64,000 nucleotides of DNA from Engraulis encrasicolus (GCF_034702125.1 NC_085859.1:257349-321348); one strand, 5' to 3'; counted from the stretch's first letter, positions 11,255 through 23,740 are shown. Notes: generated by a model not told the origin, from the letters alone. Numbers and translations are program-made.

Positions 11255-13062
11255 TACAGTTTTTCTCCATTGGTTTGGCTCATTTCTTGAAACTGAGATG
11301 TCATTCTCAAAACATGGACAAATCCCAAAACTAATTTGCAGTTCCTCACAACAGAATGGCATTTATCATTGCTTTCATCAAATTTCAAATGCTTTTGTAC
11401 ATGTCTCAATCATTTAGTACATCCTTGCAAATGGCTATGTACAAGTATCCTACAGTTAACACAATCAGCTTACATTTAGTAGAATTTTCAAATGAATGTT
11501 GTCCTGAAAACATGTCAGCACATTTTCTTTATATAAGTCACTAGGAACACTGATGAAGGGCTAGACCCGAAACGTTTGTCCCCTGTCTGTCGGTTTTGTT
11601 TACATTTTTTCGGCTTTGTTTAATACATTTTTTGATTTTGCATCCAGCTCCAGTGTGCGACTCCTTTCTTCCCTTTATCGTACTGCTCTTGGAGTTACGC
11701 ACCGAGCGATACGCACGGGATGGGACGTTGGCGCGGACGCCGCCCCACCATTACTCCATATAAGTTATCAATGAACTTGTGAATGTCCCATGTGATCATG
11801 ACGTATCACATGACTGCAACCAGATAATGGTTGAATAACAGTTTTTCTCGATTGGTTTGGCTCATTTCTTGAAACTGAGATGACATTCCTATAACCATTG
11901 GGTCATTTGGCCAAACATTCTTACACTTCTGCACAACAGTTCAGATAACTAGCAAAATGTCATATACCTCCCAAAACACCTCATTCTTGCATCAGCACTA
12001 AACCGTCTCACATATAAATAGTCAGTACCATCAAAATGGCATAGATCCTTCTCAATTGCTTTGGCTCATTTGCATTCATTTAGTCCTTCTGTCAAAATAA
12101 ACTGGATGGTTCAGCATAACTACATGGATCCTCATCACTCGCTCATATCACCCCAAAAACAGTTTACCCATGTGTCAAAACTAAATTTCTTCCCCACATA
12201 TTTCATCAGTACCCCCAAAATAAATTGTCCCTTTGCCATTGTGTAAGCACTGCCAGTCAAAATGGTTAGGTGTTTTATCTACGTTCAGCTAACAGATTTC
12301 GACTATGTATAAAAATGAAAAAGTGAGTGAAACCATTGAAGTTTGACAGCACAGATAATTTACCAAGGACATTTATCAGTAACTTTCTTTACTGTTAATT
12401 CATATACAGAAAGTAATGCCCATATATCACAGGTTTCTCATGGGTTTGGCTCATTTCTCAAAACAGAGATAACATTCACAAAATAACATGGACAAATGCC
12501 AAAGCAACTAGCAATTGTTCAAAACAGAATGTCGTTTGAAAACATGTCATGAAATTTGCCAAATAACAGAAGAAACTGTAGTATACACGGTTGTAAAATT
12601 ATTTTCTACTGACTAGTAAAGTTACAATACCATCTGACCTGTTGAACATTTACTATGTAATGAAATTCTTAAAATATGATGTCCTTGACTGTTTTGGGAA
12701 TTGCGTAGACCACTTTGCATATGATGACTTACACAATGAAATAATGCTGACGTGTTTTGGAGAGGGCAACCATTAGACTGAGAATTGTCTAATTCGTTTA
12801 GATAACCAAGGTCAATTTATTTGGAAAATGTGCTAAATGTATGCTGAATGTGTCAACTGAAGGGTATTTGTACATATCCATCTGCAGAAATGTACTAAAC
12901 ATTTGAGACATGTACAAAGCATTTGATATCTGATGAAAGCAATGAAAAATGCCATTCTGTTTTGGGAAATTGCAAGTTGGTTTGGGGATTTGTCCGTGTT
13001 GTTTTGAGAATGTCATCTCAGTTTCGAGAAATTAGCCAAACCAATCGAGAAAAACTGTAACG
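11255..13062. repeat. Inverted-repeat core of the piggyBac-like element
   Basis: The block starting ACAGTTTTTCTC and continuing GGTTTGGCTCATTTCTTGAA occurs at about 11255, again at about 11840 and (variant) 12440, and inverted at 13062. The outer pair forms arms of about 260-300 bp (11255-11520 against 13062-12795). The same arrangement is seen in copy 2 (60122-60380 against 61735-61430), so it is a property of the family. Confidence 0.75.
11539..11757. mobile_element. 219-bp insert with 8-bp TSD ATATAAGT
   Basis: This segment is absent from the sister copy near 61420 and is bracketed by ATATAAGT (11531-11538 and 11758-11765). It starts CACTAGGAACACTGATGAAG and contains GACCCGAAACGTTTGT, a sequence seen in repeated DNA of many fishes. 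It may be a small non-autonomous transposon or a SINE. I see no poly(A) or tRNA boxes. Confidence 0.6.
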
Positions 13063-13248
13063 TGTGAATCTCCCATGCCATGTGACCATAACGACTCATG
13101 TGAATGCAACCTGGCAATTGTTAGATGGATAAATACCAGTGCATGTGGACTACTGATTCACTTCCCTCAAGAATTTTGTGGTGAAAGAAGCTCCTCTCCA
13201 AGGAACGAAGATGCAGAGATACAGCACTCAACAGGCATTGGAAATGAT

Positions 13249-13250
<2 letters not shown>

Positions 13251-13326
<76 letters not shown>
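13251..13326. repeat. (CA)n microsatellite
   Basis: About 38 uninterrupted CA repeats within the piggyBac-like element. The equivalent tract in copy 2 (59907-59938, read as GT) has only about 16 repeats, so it has changed length since the copies separated. Frames across it are artefacts. Confidence 0.95.
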
Positions 13327-13331
<5 letters not shown>

Positions 13332-13515
13332 GTCTCAAGTGACAGCTGTGAGGTGCTAACAGCCACATTTCCACAAAAAAAGGAGTGTCCGCAGGGGGTC
13401 CAAAGGGTCAAATGACCCTCTTGTGGGGCTTTTAGGTAAAAAGGTCAATTGACCCCTCCGTGGTAGTTCTAGTGTTAAATGAGTTGAAATTTGGTACTTT
13501 CTACATAACCCTGTA

Positions 13516-13660
13516 GATTTCCATGCCACGTTTTGGCGCTAACTCACCATTTTAATTCTAAATCAACAGAAATGAAACCCCATTGAAAATGAATGGGGTT
13601 TAATTTCTGTTGAGTTAGAATTAAACTGGTGAGTTAACACCAAAACGTGGCATGGAAATC
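13516..13660. repeat. Central hairpin of the Tc1/mariner-type element
   Basis: GATTTCCATGCCACGTTTTG (13516) is followed by its reverse complement ending at 13660, with AGTTAGAATTAA and ATTTCTGTTGA blocks inside the stem. This is the fold centre of the element whose ends are at 7692 and 16219. Confidence 0.8.
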
Positions 13661-14187
13661 TTCGGGTATATTGAAGAGGGAAGTGTGGGGCACCAGGTCA
13701 ACAAACAAGAACAGCTGACAGCAAAGCATCAATGATATCTGAGCTTCCATAACTCCCATGCACTGTTTTTGCCATTGACTTCAATGTTAAACGCATCATG
13801 GCCGTTATGAAGACAAAGTCCTAACCAAGTATTGAACATTGCATGGTATGTAGAAAGTACCAAATTTCAACTGATTTAATGTGACCCGAATTTTGATGAA
13901 GAAAAATGTGATTTTATTACAATATTCTAATGCTGCGAATTCCCCAATTCATGGGTTTTTTGAGCTGGAAGGCCAACGTATATAAAATTAAAGGGTTTAT
14001 GAAACGAAAACAAAGTAAATGAATTTGATTGTGAATAAAATGGGATATTGTCTGGGTGATATTTTGTCCTAAAAGTCATGTTAAAACGTTCCCAAAAAGT
14101 GTTTTTTTCGTGACATGCAATTTTTATGCAAATGATATGCGTGACATAGAAGGGGAGAGTTCACCTCATTCCACCTTGTTCAGATCA

Positions 14188-14568
14188 ATGGCGGCTAGTA
14201 CCAAAACAAAGCGCAGTGTCAAGCAGTGTGTTGCTGGAGGGCCGAACGGTGCCAGCTGCAAAAATGGCTACTTGACAGAAGGAATATCTTTGCACAAGTT
14301 CCCTTCTGTGAAGAATGATGGAACTGTGGCCGACAAGGAGAAGGCTAAATCAAGCTAGGGCTCTGTGGATCCAATGCGTGGTTTTGAAGCAAGCTCGTGG
14401 TCACTGTTGTGCTCGGCACATTTCCGTCCCTTGTGCTTCACCACAAATGTGGAAGTCGCGGGCATGGTTGGACTGAAGAGAATGCTATTGCCTCAAGCAG
14501 TTCCAACAATTGACATCGCCGGCGTGCAGACTGAAACTGCCCCTGTAACTGCTCGGGCACGAAGACAG
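14188..14568 (+). pseudogene. Decayed THAP-domain exon
   Basis: THAP domains are zinc-coordinating DNA-binding modules (C2CH) found in host factors and in some DNA transposases. From ATG 14188 the frame gives QCVAGGPNGASCKNG, then ISLHKFPS. It then hits TAG at 14356. The expected W-I-Q-x-V block (WIQCV) is present in the next frame at about 14365-14383, and the first frame resumes with SSWSLLCSAHFRPLCF and then LLPQAVPTI, the conserved AVPTI end of the domain. So two compensating shifts plus a stop have broken it. The exon ends in a good donor, GAAGACAG|GTGAGT (14568/14569). It lies in the insert 13989-16097 and probably derives from a P or Kolobok transposase. Confidence 0.7.
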
Positions 14569-15067
14569 GTGAGTGCACTGCTTTGCTTTAGGCTACTCGT
14601 TTTACCTTGTCCATCTGCTTTGTATGTTGTTTTCAGGAAAGGGTAATGCACATTACATGCCAAACCGATGCGAATGCTCTCGGAATATGCACTTTTTGTT
14701 GATTGCCATTCAACTGGTCAAAAAATTTGTTTTGGGAGGATATCCGCGCATCAGCGTGGTGCTCTCGGTCGAGGACAGCCAACTCACAGACTGGGCTACT
14801 GCTTAGCGAATAAACGGAGATGCACATAGTGTAGGCCTACTTTGAAGCGTTGATTGTTTGTTTTTAGTATTGTGGTGCACGTGTGGCTGACGTTTGGACA
14901 CACCTCATCCTCAGAGTCAGGCTGAGGGACACGCGACGCCTGTGACTTTGAGCACAAAAAATAATAATAATGATAAACGCTAAAAATATGCTGAGGACTC
15001 AGGCTATATAGGGTGTTTTTCCAACAGCTTAATACCTCCGTTTTTTCTCTAGTTGCTGGGGAACCTC

Positions 15068-15216
<149 letters not shown>

Positions 15217-15224
15217 GCCTAATA

Positions 15225-15630
15225 CACTTACCTGTACTTTACTGTGACATTGTGAGAATTTTCAACCCCTATCATACTCTGTACACTGCCTACTTCTACA
15301 TACTATACTATAGCATAGATGTATCCATCAACACTTGTTCCAGGTCATGTTAAGATTGCCTACCTCAACTGACAAAGTATGTTTTTCTGCATTGGTCTAT
15401 CCCAACTCACAGAATGTCTTTTTGCACAATTACCTTTTTCTACATTTATTATCTCTACTATTTTATCTTTTTTTCCCCGCCCTGATGACTATTCCTGTGT
15501 TATTTGTGTCTTGAAATGTCCATGTGGGCTTTTGTGTATTTGTGTAATTATGTAAGCTACTGGATACCTGAATTTCCCCCTGGGGATCAATAAAGTTACT
15601 CTACTCTAGTCTACTCTACTCTACTATTTT
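15225..15630 (+). mobile_element. LINE 3' end fragment with (CTACT)n tail
   Basis: The segment ends GAATTTCCCCCTGGGGATCAATAAAGT followed by CTACT repeats. This is the characteristic 3' terminus of fish Rex1/CR1-group LINEs and the SINEs that borrow it. Only untranslated 3' sequence is present. It is an ordinary 5'-truncated insertion. Confidence 0.7.
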
Positions 15631-16560
15631 TGCATGTAGCCTACATGCATTTCAATCACACTATATCGCGCAATTGAATCAAAATGTCCCCCATTTGTCA
15701 ACAAATACACACGCCATGTCATCTTTGGGTCATGGCAAAGCGCCCTTAGCAACCGTAACCATAAACATAAGAACTGTCAGGCTATGTCAACAATCGTCAC
15801 TTTGCCTGTCAGACATGTCACTTTCTGCAGATGTATCAGTGCCTTTGAAATAGATTTGTGCTGCTGGTTTTTTTCTCTCATGAGGTTGGATGTGTGGTTT
15901 TTCGACACGCTGATGTTTGTATCAGAATTTTGGTTCCTTTATAAGATGTGGGTCCATCAAATGTGTGTTGTTTTCTCAGATCGCCATACTAGCAAACCAG
16001 GGACTCTCCTCTTTGATGTCACAGCCCAGCTCATTAGTCAAACCAAATTTCACAGAATTCACACTTTGAGTTGCCATTTTCACAAGTTCCTCCAGGATGA
16101 TTGGAATAGTTAAAAAACTGGGCCATGAATGTACAATCCATGACAGTTTAACATTATTGATGGAATTATGGAAATAAATCAACTTTTTCATGCTATTCTA
16201 TTAAAAAGGCCTGGAGCTGTATAATTGCAAGGTTACCTCAATTTCAGTACACTATGTCAGGGGTACTCAATTAAAAGTCCCCGAGGGCGATGGGTTCCGG
16301 GTTCGCCCGCGACATGTGAGGCTGCGTGGTTCTCGGGCTCAGCGGGCATATTTTATTTAATTGTATTTGTCAGTGTGCAAAGTGGCAATTGATAGTGAAA
16401 TTGGGCGTCTGAATGTTTTGTGGAACTTTTGAAGGACAGAAATTGCAGTAAGGACTATTTCCCTTGTTTCCTCACCTTTGTTTCAAAACCGAGCAAAACC
16501 AGCTACTAGCAGAAAAGCTAACGCCGATGCTGACCCACAACAACCTTCGTTGAGAAAATA

Positions 16561-17307
16561 ATGATTGAATCGTTGGGCACGAAAGTTGACACTCAAACTA
16601 CTGCTCTTCGCCAAGAAATAACCTCAGTTCGCCAGGAGTTGCACACGACTGTCAGCCCATTTCAGTCTGCTAACACTGAGAACGCCAAGCGCATTGACGA
16701 CCTCGAGCAGTCTACCTCGGAGTGGAGCTCCACTGTCGTAAGTTTGGAATCAACAGTGAAAAGGCTGCAGGCTGAAGTGCAAAGGCTATCCGATAAATGT
16801 CTTGACTTGGAAGGCCGTAGCCGACGTCAAAATATTCGGTTGGTGGGGATAGAGGAAGGCAAAGAAGGAAACAACGCGCGGCGATTCTGTGCGACAGTAT
16901 TGAAGGAGATGCTGGGTCTGGATGACACTCCACGTCTAGATCGCGCCCACCGATCACTAGCGGAGAAGCCGCCTCCGGGGGAGAAGCCAAGACCTTTCAT
17001 AATCCGAGTGCACCATGAAGACGTCAAGGAGGACATCCTTCGCATCTCAGCTCAGAAGAAAAAGCTGTTCTACGAGGAGAGGCGCGTGTACATCTTTCCG
17101 GATTTCACCGCAGATGTATCCAAGAGGCGAGCCGCTTTTAAAGAGGCGAAAGAGCTTCTTAAGGATCTCAAGGGTGTCAAGTTTGGTATGCGCTTTCCGG
17201 CTACACTTCGGATCACGTTTGCAGAGGTGGAAAATTCCTTCACCGTTCCTGCAGAAGCCATCTCTTACATTGAGGAGAACATTCTGCCGCATACTGAGGT
17301 ATCATAG
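16561..17307 (+). CDS. L1-type LINE ORF1 protein (coiled coil plus RRM), 248 aa
   Basis: ORF1p binds LINE RNA, trimerises through its coiled coil and acts as a nucleic-acid chaperone in the ribonucleoprotein that carries out target-primed reverse transcription. Residues about 1-85 are heptad-rich (for example SLESTVKRLQAEVQRLSDKC), as expected for the coiled coil. Residues about 95-165 hold the RRM-like core, opening NIRLVGIEEGKEG and including PFIIRVHHEDVKEDILR. The C-terminal part (about 170-245, FPDFTADVSKRRAAFKEAK onward) matches the L1 C-terminal domain. ATG 16561 opens an uninterrupted frame. No zinc knuckle is present, unlike some Tx1 ORF1 proteins. The reading frame is intact. Confidence 0.9.
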   Translation: MIESLGTKVDTQTTALRQEITSVRQELHTTVSPFQSANTENAKRIDDLEQSTSEWSSTVVSLESTVKRLQAEVQRLSDKCLDLEGRSRRQNIRLVGIEEGKEGNNARRFCATVLKEMLGLDDTPRLDRAHRSLAEKPPPGEKPRPFIIRVHHEDVKEDILRISAQKKKLFYEERRVYIFPDFTADVSKRRAAFKEAKELLKDLKGVKFGMRFPATLRITFAEVENSFTVPAEAISYIEENILPHTEVS

Positions 17308-18058
17308 GTCAGCCTACTACAAGTCTGCATAGGCCTAATAGACAATATTGACTGCTTTTTCTTCTTTCTCATTTCGTACATACATTTGTGCAAAAATGAA
17401 AAACATATTGTAGCTTTATTTTGTGGTTTATGCCTGAGACCTCAGAGGTCATAATTTATTTACATGTAGGCTACCTCAAGCACTAGGCCTATAATTGTCC
17501 CTATTTTTCATCATCTTTTATTTTTTATTTTATTTTGTATTTAATTAGACGCCACAACTAACAGATAAAAATGTTTTCTGTTCTGACGTAGCCTACTTCC
17601 CTTTTTGTTTTACCATTTCTGTTTTCCTTGTGGCTTTCAGCCACCTATTAGGCCACCTTTTTTCAACCATCTTATTTTTTATACACCATCCGTAGAGGCT
17701 AGTTATTATTTTTGGTAGGCCCAATATTTTTAAAAGCATTTGCCATTTGCCATTTATGCACATACGTTTCTGTTTTGCCCGCTGTGCTTTGGGTCAGGTT
17801 TTACTAAGTTACAGACCCAAGCTGGAGATGTGAGACATGTGGGGCTTGCTGCCCAAGGGTTTAAGCACTGTGTTTGGGATAGTGCAGGTGGGTGGGGGGG
17901 TAAATGGGGTGTGCTTCCCTGTTATTTTTATGTGTACTGTATTGTTTTTTTTCTGTGCCCAATTGTAGTTCCACCTTTCATGTTCATTTGCCAGAGCCAA
18001 AATCAAAATGTCATGCTCAGATTAATATGTCCATGTCATATAACCTGCAATATTGATT

Positions 18059-21000
18059 ATGGTTAATCCACATATACCTTCTGGGGGAAAAGGCCAGTCT
18101 GTTAACTTCACTAATTGGAATGTGAAGGGACTTAATCATCCTATTAAACGCAGTAAGGTCCTTGCCCACCTTAAACATTTGAAAACCGATATAGCATTTT
18201 TAACTGAGACACATATGCGCAATTCAGATCATGTTGGTCTGAAGAGAGGCTGGGTTGGTCAGGTATTTCACTCATGTTTTGCGAGCAAGTCCAGGGGTGC
18301 TGGAATTTTGATCAACAGATCAGTTTTGTTTGCAGCTTCTGAAACCATTTCAGATCCACAGGGGCGTTTTGTTATTGTTGTAGGTAAACTTTACAATCGA
18401 CCTGTCATATTGGCTTGTGTTTACGCTCCCAACTGGGACGATTCTAAATTTATGAACGACTTTCTGTCACGCTTACCTTACCTGGACACTCATCAACTGA
18501 TTTTATCTGGGGACTGTAATTGTGTGATTAATCCTGAATTAGATAGATCATCAACCCGCCCAATTAATAAATCTAAAACAGCTGAATGTTTGGAGAAATT
18601 TCTGCAATCCCATGGCATAGCTGACCCCTGGAGATTCCTTTACCCTACAAGGACAGAATATTCTTTTTTTTCGCCTGTTCATCATACATATTCCCGCATA
18701 GATTATTTTTTCATACACAAGTCCTTACTTTCACTGATTCACAAGTGTGATTATAATAGTATTGTGATATCTGATCATGCCCCTGTCACACTGTCATTGA
18801 TCCTCCCCAACCATAGGCCTAGTAGATTTAGATGGAGACTCAACCCATTGCTTTTGTCAGAAGAATGGTTTGTTACCTTCATTAATACTCAAATAGACAT
18901 CTTCTTGGAAACCAATGTGAATGAAACAACTTCCCCCTCCTTGATTTGGGAGGCCCTGAAAGCTTTCTTGAGGGGACAAATTATTTCTATCAATGCTTCA
19001 GTACAAAAAGTGCGATTGGCCAGACAGGCAGAACTTTCAGAACTTATCCTAGGTGTGGACAAAGTATGTGCTACCGCCCCAACTCCAGAGCTGTTTAAAC
19101 AGCGAACAATGTATCAGGCTGAATTTGACATGCTCTCAACTGGTCTGGCAGAACGAGCCTTATTGAAAAATAGGCATAGGTCATATGAGTATGGAGAGAA
19201 ACCTGGTAGAGCCCTTGCCTACAGTTTAAGACAGATGTCTACAAGCTATGTCATTGGTCAAATTGAATCTGAAACAGGATTAGTGTCAGATCCTTCTGAT
19301 GTCAACAGACAGTTCAGTGAATTCTATAGCAAATTATATTCATCTGAAGAGCCCTCTGATCAGAACACGATGAAGTCATTTTTTGCAGACTTAGATCTAC
19401 CTACTGTCGATGAGACCATTAGAGAGTCACTAGATGACCCTTTTTCTCTGGACGAAATTAATGACGCCATCAGATGTATGCAAAGTGGAAAATGTCCCGG
19501 TCCAGATGGCTTTCCTACAGAATTTTATAAGAAGTTTTCAGCTAAGCTTAGTCCCTTGCTTATGGCAGTATTTGAGGACAGCTTTTCTTCCAGGAGTCTT
19601 CCTCCAACTTTACGCCAAGCATCGATATCTTTGTTACTGAAAAAGGACAAGGATCCTGTTAAATGTTCCTCGTACCGTCCTATAAGCCTCCTCAATGTTG
19701 ACGTTACGATTTTGGCCAAAATGCTTGCTCTCCGCCTGGAAACTGTCCTGCCCTCACTTGTGTCTAGCGACCAAACTGGTTTCATCAAAAACAGACAACT
19801 GTTTTTCAATATTAGGCGTGTATTTAATATTCTTTATACACCATCCTCAACCCAGGTGCCTGAGGTACTTTTAGCTCTAGATGCGGCCACAGCTTTTGAC
19901 CGTGTGAGCTGGGAATATTTATTTTACACTCTGCAACAGTTTGGTTTTGGCAACACTTTTATTTCTTGGGTAAAATTGCTGTACACCTCACCTTTGGCTT
20001 CAGTTAGGACTAATGACACATACTCACCTTACTTTCCCCTACAGCGTGGGACTAGACAGGGGTGCCCCCTGTCCCCATTGCTTTTTGCATTGGTCATGGA
20101 ACCTCTTGCAGCTACCATTAGAGGGCAAACAAATATTAAGGGAATTTCAAGGGCACAGAGGGAACACAAAATTTCCCTGTATGCTGATGATGTCCTTCTT
20201 TTTATATCAGACCCTGCAACATCCATTCCACATATACTCAATACTTTAAGCGTTTTTGGTAGCTTTTCTGGTTATAAGCTAAATCTTGACAAAAGTGAGC
20301 TCCTTCCTATTAACACAGCTGCTAGAAAACTGTCATTTAATTCATTGCCTTTTAAAGTTTCCTATGAAGGTTTGAAATACCTGGGTGTGTATGTTACTAA
20401 GTCTCACTCTCAGCTTATTAAGGCCAATTTTATTCCACTTTTGGAACGTATTCAACAGGACCTCAACCGCTGGTCTACATTGCCCTTATCCTTGGCTGGG
20501 CGCATCAGTATAATTAAGATGAACATCTTCCCTAAATTTTTATTTCTTTTTCAATGTATTCCTTGTTTTCTCACAAAAAACATTTTTTGCTAAAATTGAT
20601 AGTGTTGTTTCTTCTTTTATTTGGAATAACAAAAGGCCAAGGATAAGAAAGCTGTTTCTTCAAAGACCAAAAATAACTGGCGGGATGGCTTTACCAAATT
20701 TCCAAATTTATTACTGGGCAGCCAATATCAGGTGTCTTTTGTATTGGTTTTGGGACCCCTCCCAAAATAACGCTCCTGGCTGGCTACACATTGAATCTAG
20801 CTCTTGCAGCCCAGTCTCATTGTCCGCTCTTCTATGTTCATCGATTCCCTTGCATTCACCCCAGGCTTGTCAGAACCCGGTTCTGCTTCACTCCTTGAAG
20901 ATTTGGTCTCAGTTCCGTAAACACTATGGTTTAGTATCCTTGTCAATCCATGCTCCAATTATGGCCAACCGTCTTTTCCCAGCCTCACTTTTGGATCATA

Positions 21001-21881
21001 CATTCAGTCAGTGGTTTCAAAGTGGGGTATTGAATATTAAAACATTATTTAAAGATGGCATATTTATGTCCTTTGATCAAGTTAGAGAAACGTTTGATTT
21101 ACCATCAAATAATTTCTTCAGATATCTTCAGGTCAGACATTTTGTACAGAGTCACTTCACTGAATTTCCCTCAATACCACAGACATCTTCTTTGGATGCA
21201 ATCCTAGAGGTTCAGCCTGGAATTAGAGGAACCATATCAAGGTTGTATGCAAGGATATTTGATTTGGAAACTTGCTCATTGATGATAGTAAAGGAAAACT
21301 GGGAGAAGGATATGGGTGTTGATATTGCAGATGAGCAATGGTCTGATATACTCCAAAGAATTCACTCCACGTCTATTTGTGCTAGACATAGTTTAATTCA
21401 ATTTAAGATTGTGTATAGGCTCCACATGTCTAAGGTTAAGCTATCCAAAATGTATCCAGAGGTAAATCCTATTTGCGACAGATGTAAACAGGCCCCAGCC
21501 ACTCTTTTCCACACATTTTGGTCCTGCTCTAGTCTAACTTCATTCTGGGCCTCCATATTTGAAGCATATTCAAAAATCACAGGTGTAAATATAGATCCTT
21601 GCCCTTTTATTGGAATTTTTGGTGTTCCTTCAGAAATTCTTCCAATTCAAAGGTCTGAACTAAATTGCATTGCCTACTCTTCACTTCTAGCACGACGCCT
21701 CATTCTTTTGAATTGGAAAAGTGACAAACCTCCATCTTTTGGTAGATGGATTTGTGATGTCATGTTTTTCCTCAAGGTAGAAAAGATTAGATACACATTG
21801 AATGGGTCAACAAACAAGTTTCATGTTATATGGCAATCATTCATTTCATATGTTGAACAGCTGACAATGCTGGTTGTGTAA
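18059..21881 (+). pseudogene. L1/Tx1-type LINE ORF2 (APE endonuclease-reverse transcriptase), one frameshift
   Basis: ORF2p nicks target DNA and primes reverse transcription of the LINE RNA. The first ATG in frame is 18059. The apurinic endonuclease domain covers about residues 10-245: NWNVKGLNH, LTETHMR, VYAPNWD, SGDCNCV and SDHAPV (SDH at 238-240). The reverse transcriptase follows: YRPISLLNVD, GFIKNRQ, ALDAATAFDRVSW, GTRQGCPLSPLLF and YADD at residues 708-711. The frame closes at 20593 after NIFC. The homologous frame continues one base out of phase to 21881 and holds the C-terminal cysteine segment CDRCKQAPATLFHTFWSC. The lesion maps to the A6/T6 runs at 20575-20588, one extra base. Catalytic motifs are all present. 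Confidence 0.9.
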
Positions 21882-21939
21882 TGCATTCATTCATTATGTG
21901 CTTGGTCTTTGTCAATATCCTGTAAAATGACTCTGTGTT

Positions 21940-23418
21940 TAGCCTAGCGCAGCCAGACCCGTACAGCAAAAAGCTGTACCAGGGTCTAGGAGGGCTGGGC
22001 GGCAGTGTGGGCGGGATAAACGGTTGCTTCAGCACTCAACGTCACGCAATAGGATGGTGGAACAACCAATCCCCACACACTTCTGTGTAACGTCACAGCT
22101 GTGTTTCACAACGTACACGCGACACGCCCCTTTGTAGGTGCAGCGGCAACTTCGAGCCGTCGTAGCAGTGAATTCGTGTGATGACCACAGCCACAAACAA
22201 GTTTCCTAATAAATCGTGTTTTCACTTATACAGTTCAAAAATGCATCGTTTTCAATAACATGGCCCTCCTTGATCAATCAGCGAAATGTCGAGCAATGTG
22301 GGGCTTGTTAAATGGTTATATTTATGATTGTTGTCAACATGGCATGTTCGGTGTTAGCTAGCTAGCTGTATACCCATAACTAATACATGGCTAGCCGCTA
22401 GCTCGGTAGACTAGGTGTCATTCCCATCTATTTAGTAAGCGACTTACAGAGTTTCAAAACTCCCAAAAGGCTCTTTTTTAATGACATGGATCTTATTAGA
22501 ATTTGGGGCAGGCATATAATACAAGACTGGATACCTAGCTCTGTTATTGACGACAGGTTAGCTAGCCACTAGCGAGGGCCTCTTTGTAGGTGAAGCGGCA
22601 ACTTCCAGCCGTCGTAGCAGTGAAAGCGTGTGATGACCACAGCCACAAACAAGTTTCCTAATAAATCGTGTTTTCACTTATACAGTTCAAAAATGCCTCG
22701 TTTTCAACCACATGGCCCTCTTTGATCAATCAGCGAAATGTCGAGCAATTTGGGGCTTGTTAAATGGTTATATTTATGATTGTTGTCAACATGGCATGTT
22801 CGGTGTTAGCTAGCTAGCTGTATACCCATAACTTTCCCTAATTGTCGCTCCCAACGCAGGACGCTCCCCGGTCAGCTCGCTCCCACTAGCCAGACTATCG
22901 ATCCCATCTATTTAGTAAGCTACTCAAAGACTTTCAAAGCTCCCAAATGTCTCGTTTTTAATGGCATGTGTCTTATTAGAAATTGGGGCCGCAATTTCAT
23001 TCTACACCTACAGTAGTGGTCTGATAATAGCGTGTGACTATCTGGTTCTGTAAAATGCTCAACTTAGCTTACCGAGCTAGTTTAAAACATCGAATGATCA
23101 AATGGTAATGTGTTGAGATCTATTTGTGTCCGATAAGTTCATGGTGTATTATTACATCAATCCATGTCAGCCACGAAATGTATTATCATCCAGGCTTTTT
23201 AAATTAAGTAAACACTTTCGTGCTGTACGTAGCACGGACGGACACCATGCTTCTTCTTAGAAAGTTTCCTGTTTACTAGGTAGCCCGGCCCCCCTCGCGA
23301 TTTGATTGGCCCTGTCATCGGATAACTTTCAGCCTCGCAAAACGACCGGGGTCCGCTAGACTGCCCCCGTGAGCAAATTCAATTTGCGGTCGCTAGGGGC
23401 GTCTAGATTTCTAGGCTA
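21940..23418. mobile_element. hAT element in the LINE 3' region, TSD TCTGTGTT/TCTGTGCT
   Basis: The flanks TCTGTGTT (21932-21939) and TCTGTGCT (23419-23426) agree at 7 of 8 bases. The ends start TAGCCTAG on both sides (reverse complement on the right). The right end includes GACCGCAAATTGAATTTGC, found in many fish repeats. No transposase frame. The interior is a tandem duplication (22128-23000). It inserted after the LINE did. Confidence 0.75.
22128..23000 (+). repeat. Tandem duplication of about 450 bp inside the hAT element
   Basis: Unit A (about 22128-22570) and unit B (about 22578-23000) share long near-identical blocks such as TTTGTAGGTG, GTGATGACCACAGCCACAAA, CAACATGGCATGTTCGGTGT and CATCTATTTAGTAAGC. 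Unit B carries a short replacement after TATACCCATAACT. Direct internal duplication is also seen in the hAT at 9170-11087. Confidence 0.85.
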
Positions 23419-23740
23419 TCTGTGCTTGTCTTATACCAACAAATATGTCTTCTACAATATGGCAGCCCCCAGCTCTTAAAAAATGTCTTAATTTATTTTG
23501 AGATCCTGTTCAGAACATTGGACAATTAACATGGACTCTGATTAATTTTCTTTTCAGGAAGAATATGGTGACTATTTTTTATGGGCCCCTTTTTTGTTGT
23601 TTTTTGTTTTGTTTTGTTTGTTTGTTTGTTTTATTTGTCTGCTCTTTGTTGTCTATTTTGTATTCAATCCTTCATGTTGATTGTTTGGTATTTGGAGGAA
23701 AAAAAGCTCAATAAATAAACATTGACTAAAAAAAAAAAAA

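Larger units (their letters stand above)
7939..13474. mobile_element. piggyBac-like element, copy 1, with three nested inserts
   Basis: It is flanked by TTAA (7935-7938 and 13475-13478), with ends CACTAGAA and GGTAGTTCTAGTG. Subterminal blocks AGGGGTCATTTGACCC and GGGTCAAATGACCC lie near the ends. Exact excision at TTAA and this kind of terminus suit the piggyBac superfamily. A second copy in reverse orientation, lacking the inserts, lies at 59758-62034. Comparing the two exposes inserts at 7992-9088, 9170-11087 and 11539-11757. No transposase is present, so it is non-autonomous. Its core is a large inverted repeat (11255-13062). Confidence 0.85.
16289..23740 (+). mobile_element. L1/Tx1-type LINE, nearly full length
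   Basis: A 16-bp TSD, AAAAGTCCCCGAGGGC, occurs at 16273-16288 and 23741-23756. The element has a 5' UTR of about 270 bp, ORF1 (16561-17307), a spacer of about 750 bp, ORF2 (from 18059) and a 3' region ending AATAAATAAACATTGAC plus a poly(A) tail (23729-23740, running into the TSD). Two proteins, with a coiled-coil/RRM ORF1 and an APE-RT ORF2, place it in the L1 superclade, probably on the Tx1 side. A hAT element (21940-23418) later landed in its 3' region. ORF1 is intact and ORF2 has one frameshift, so the copy is young. Confidence 0.9.
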
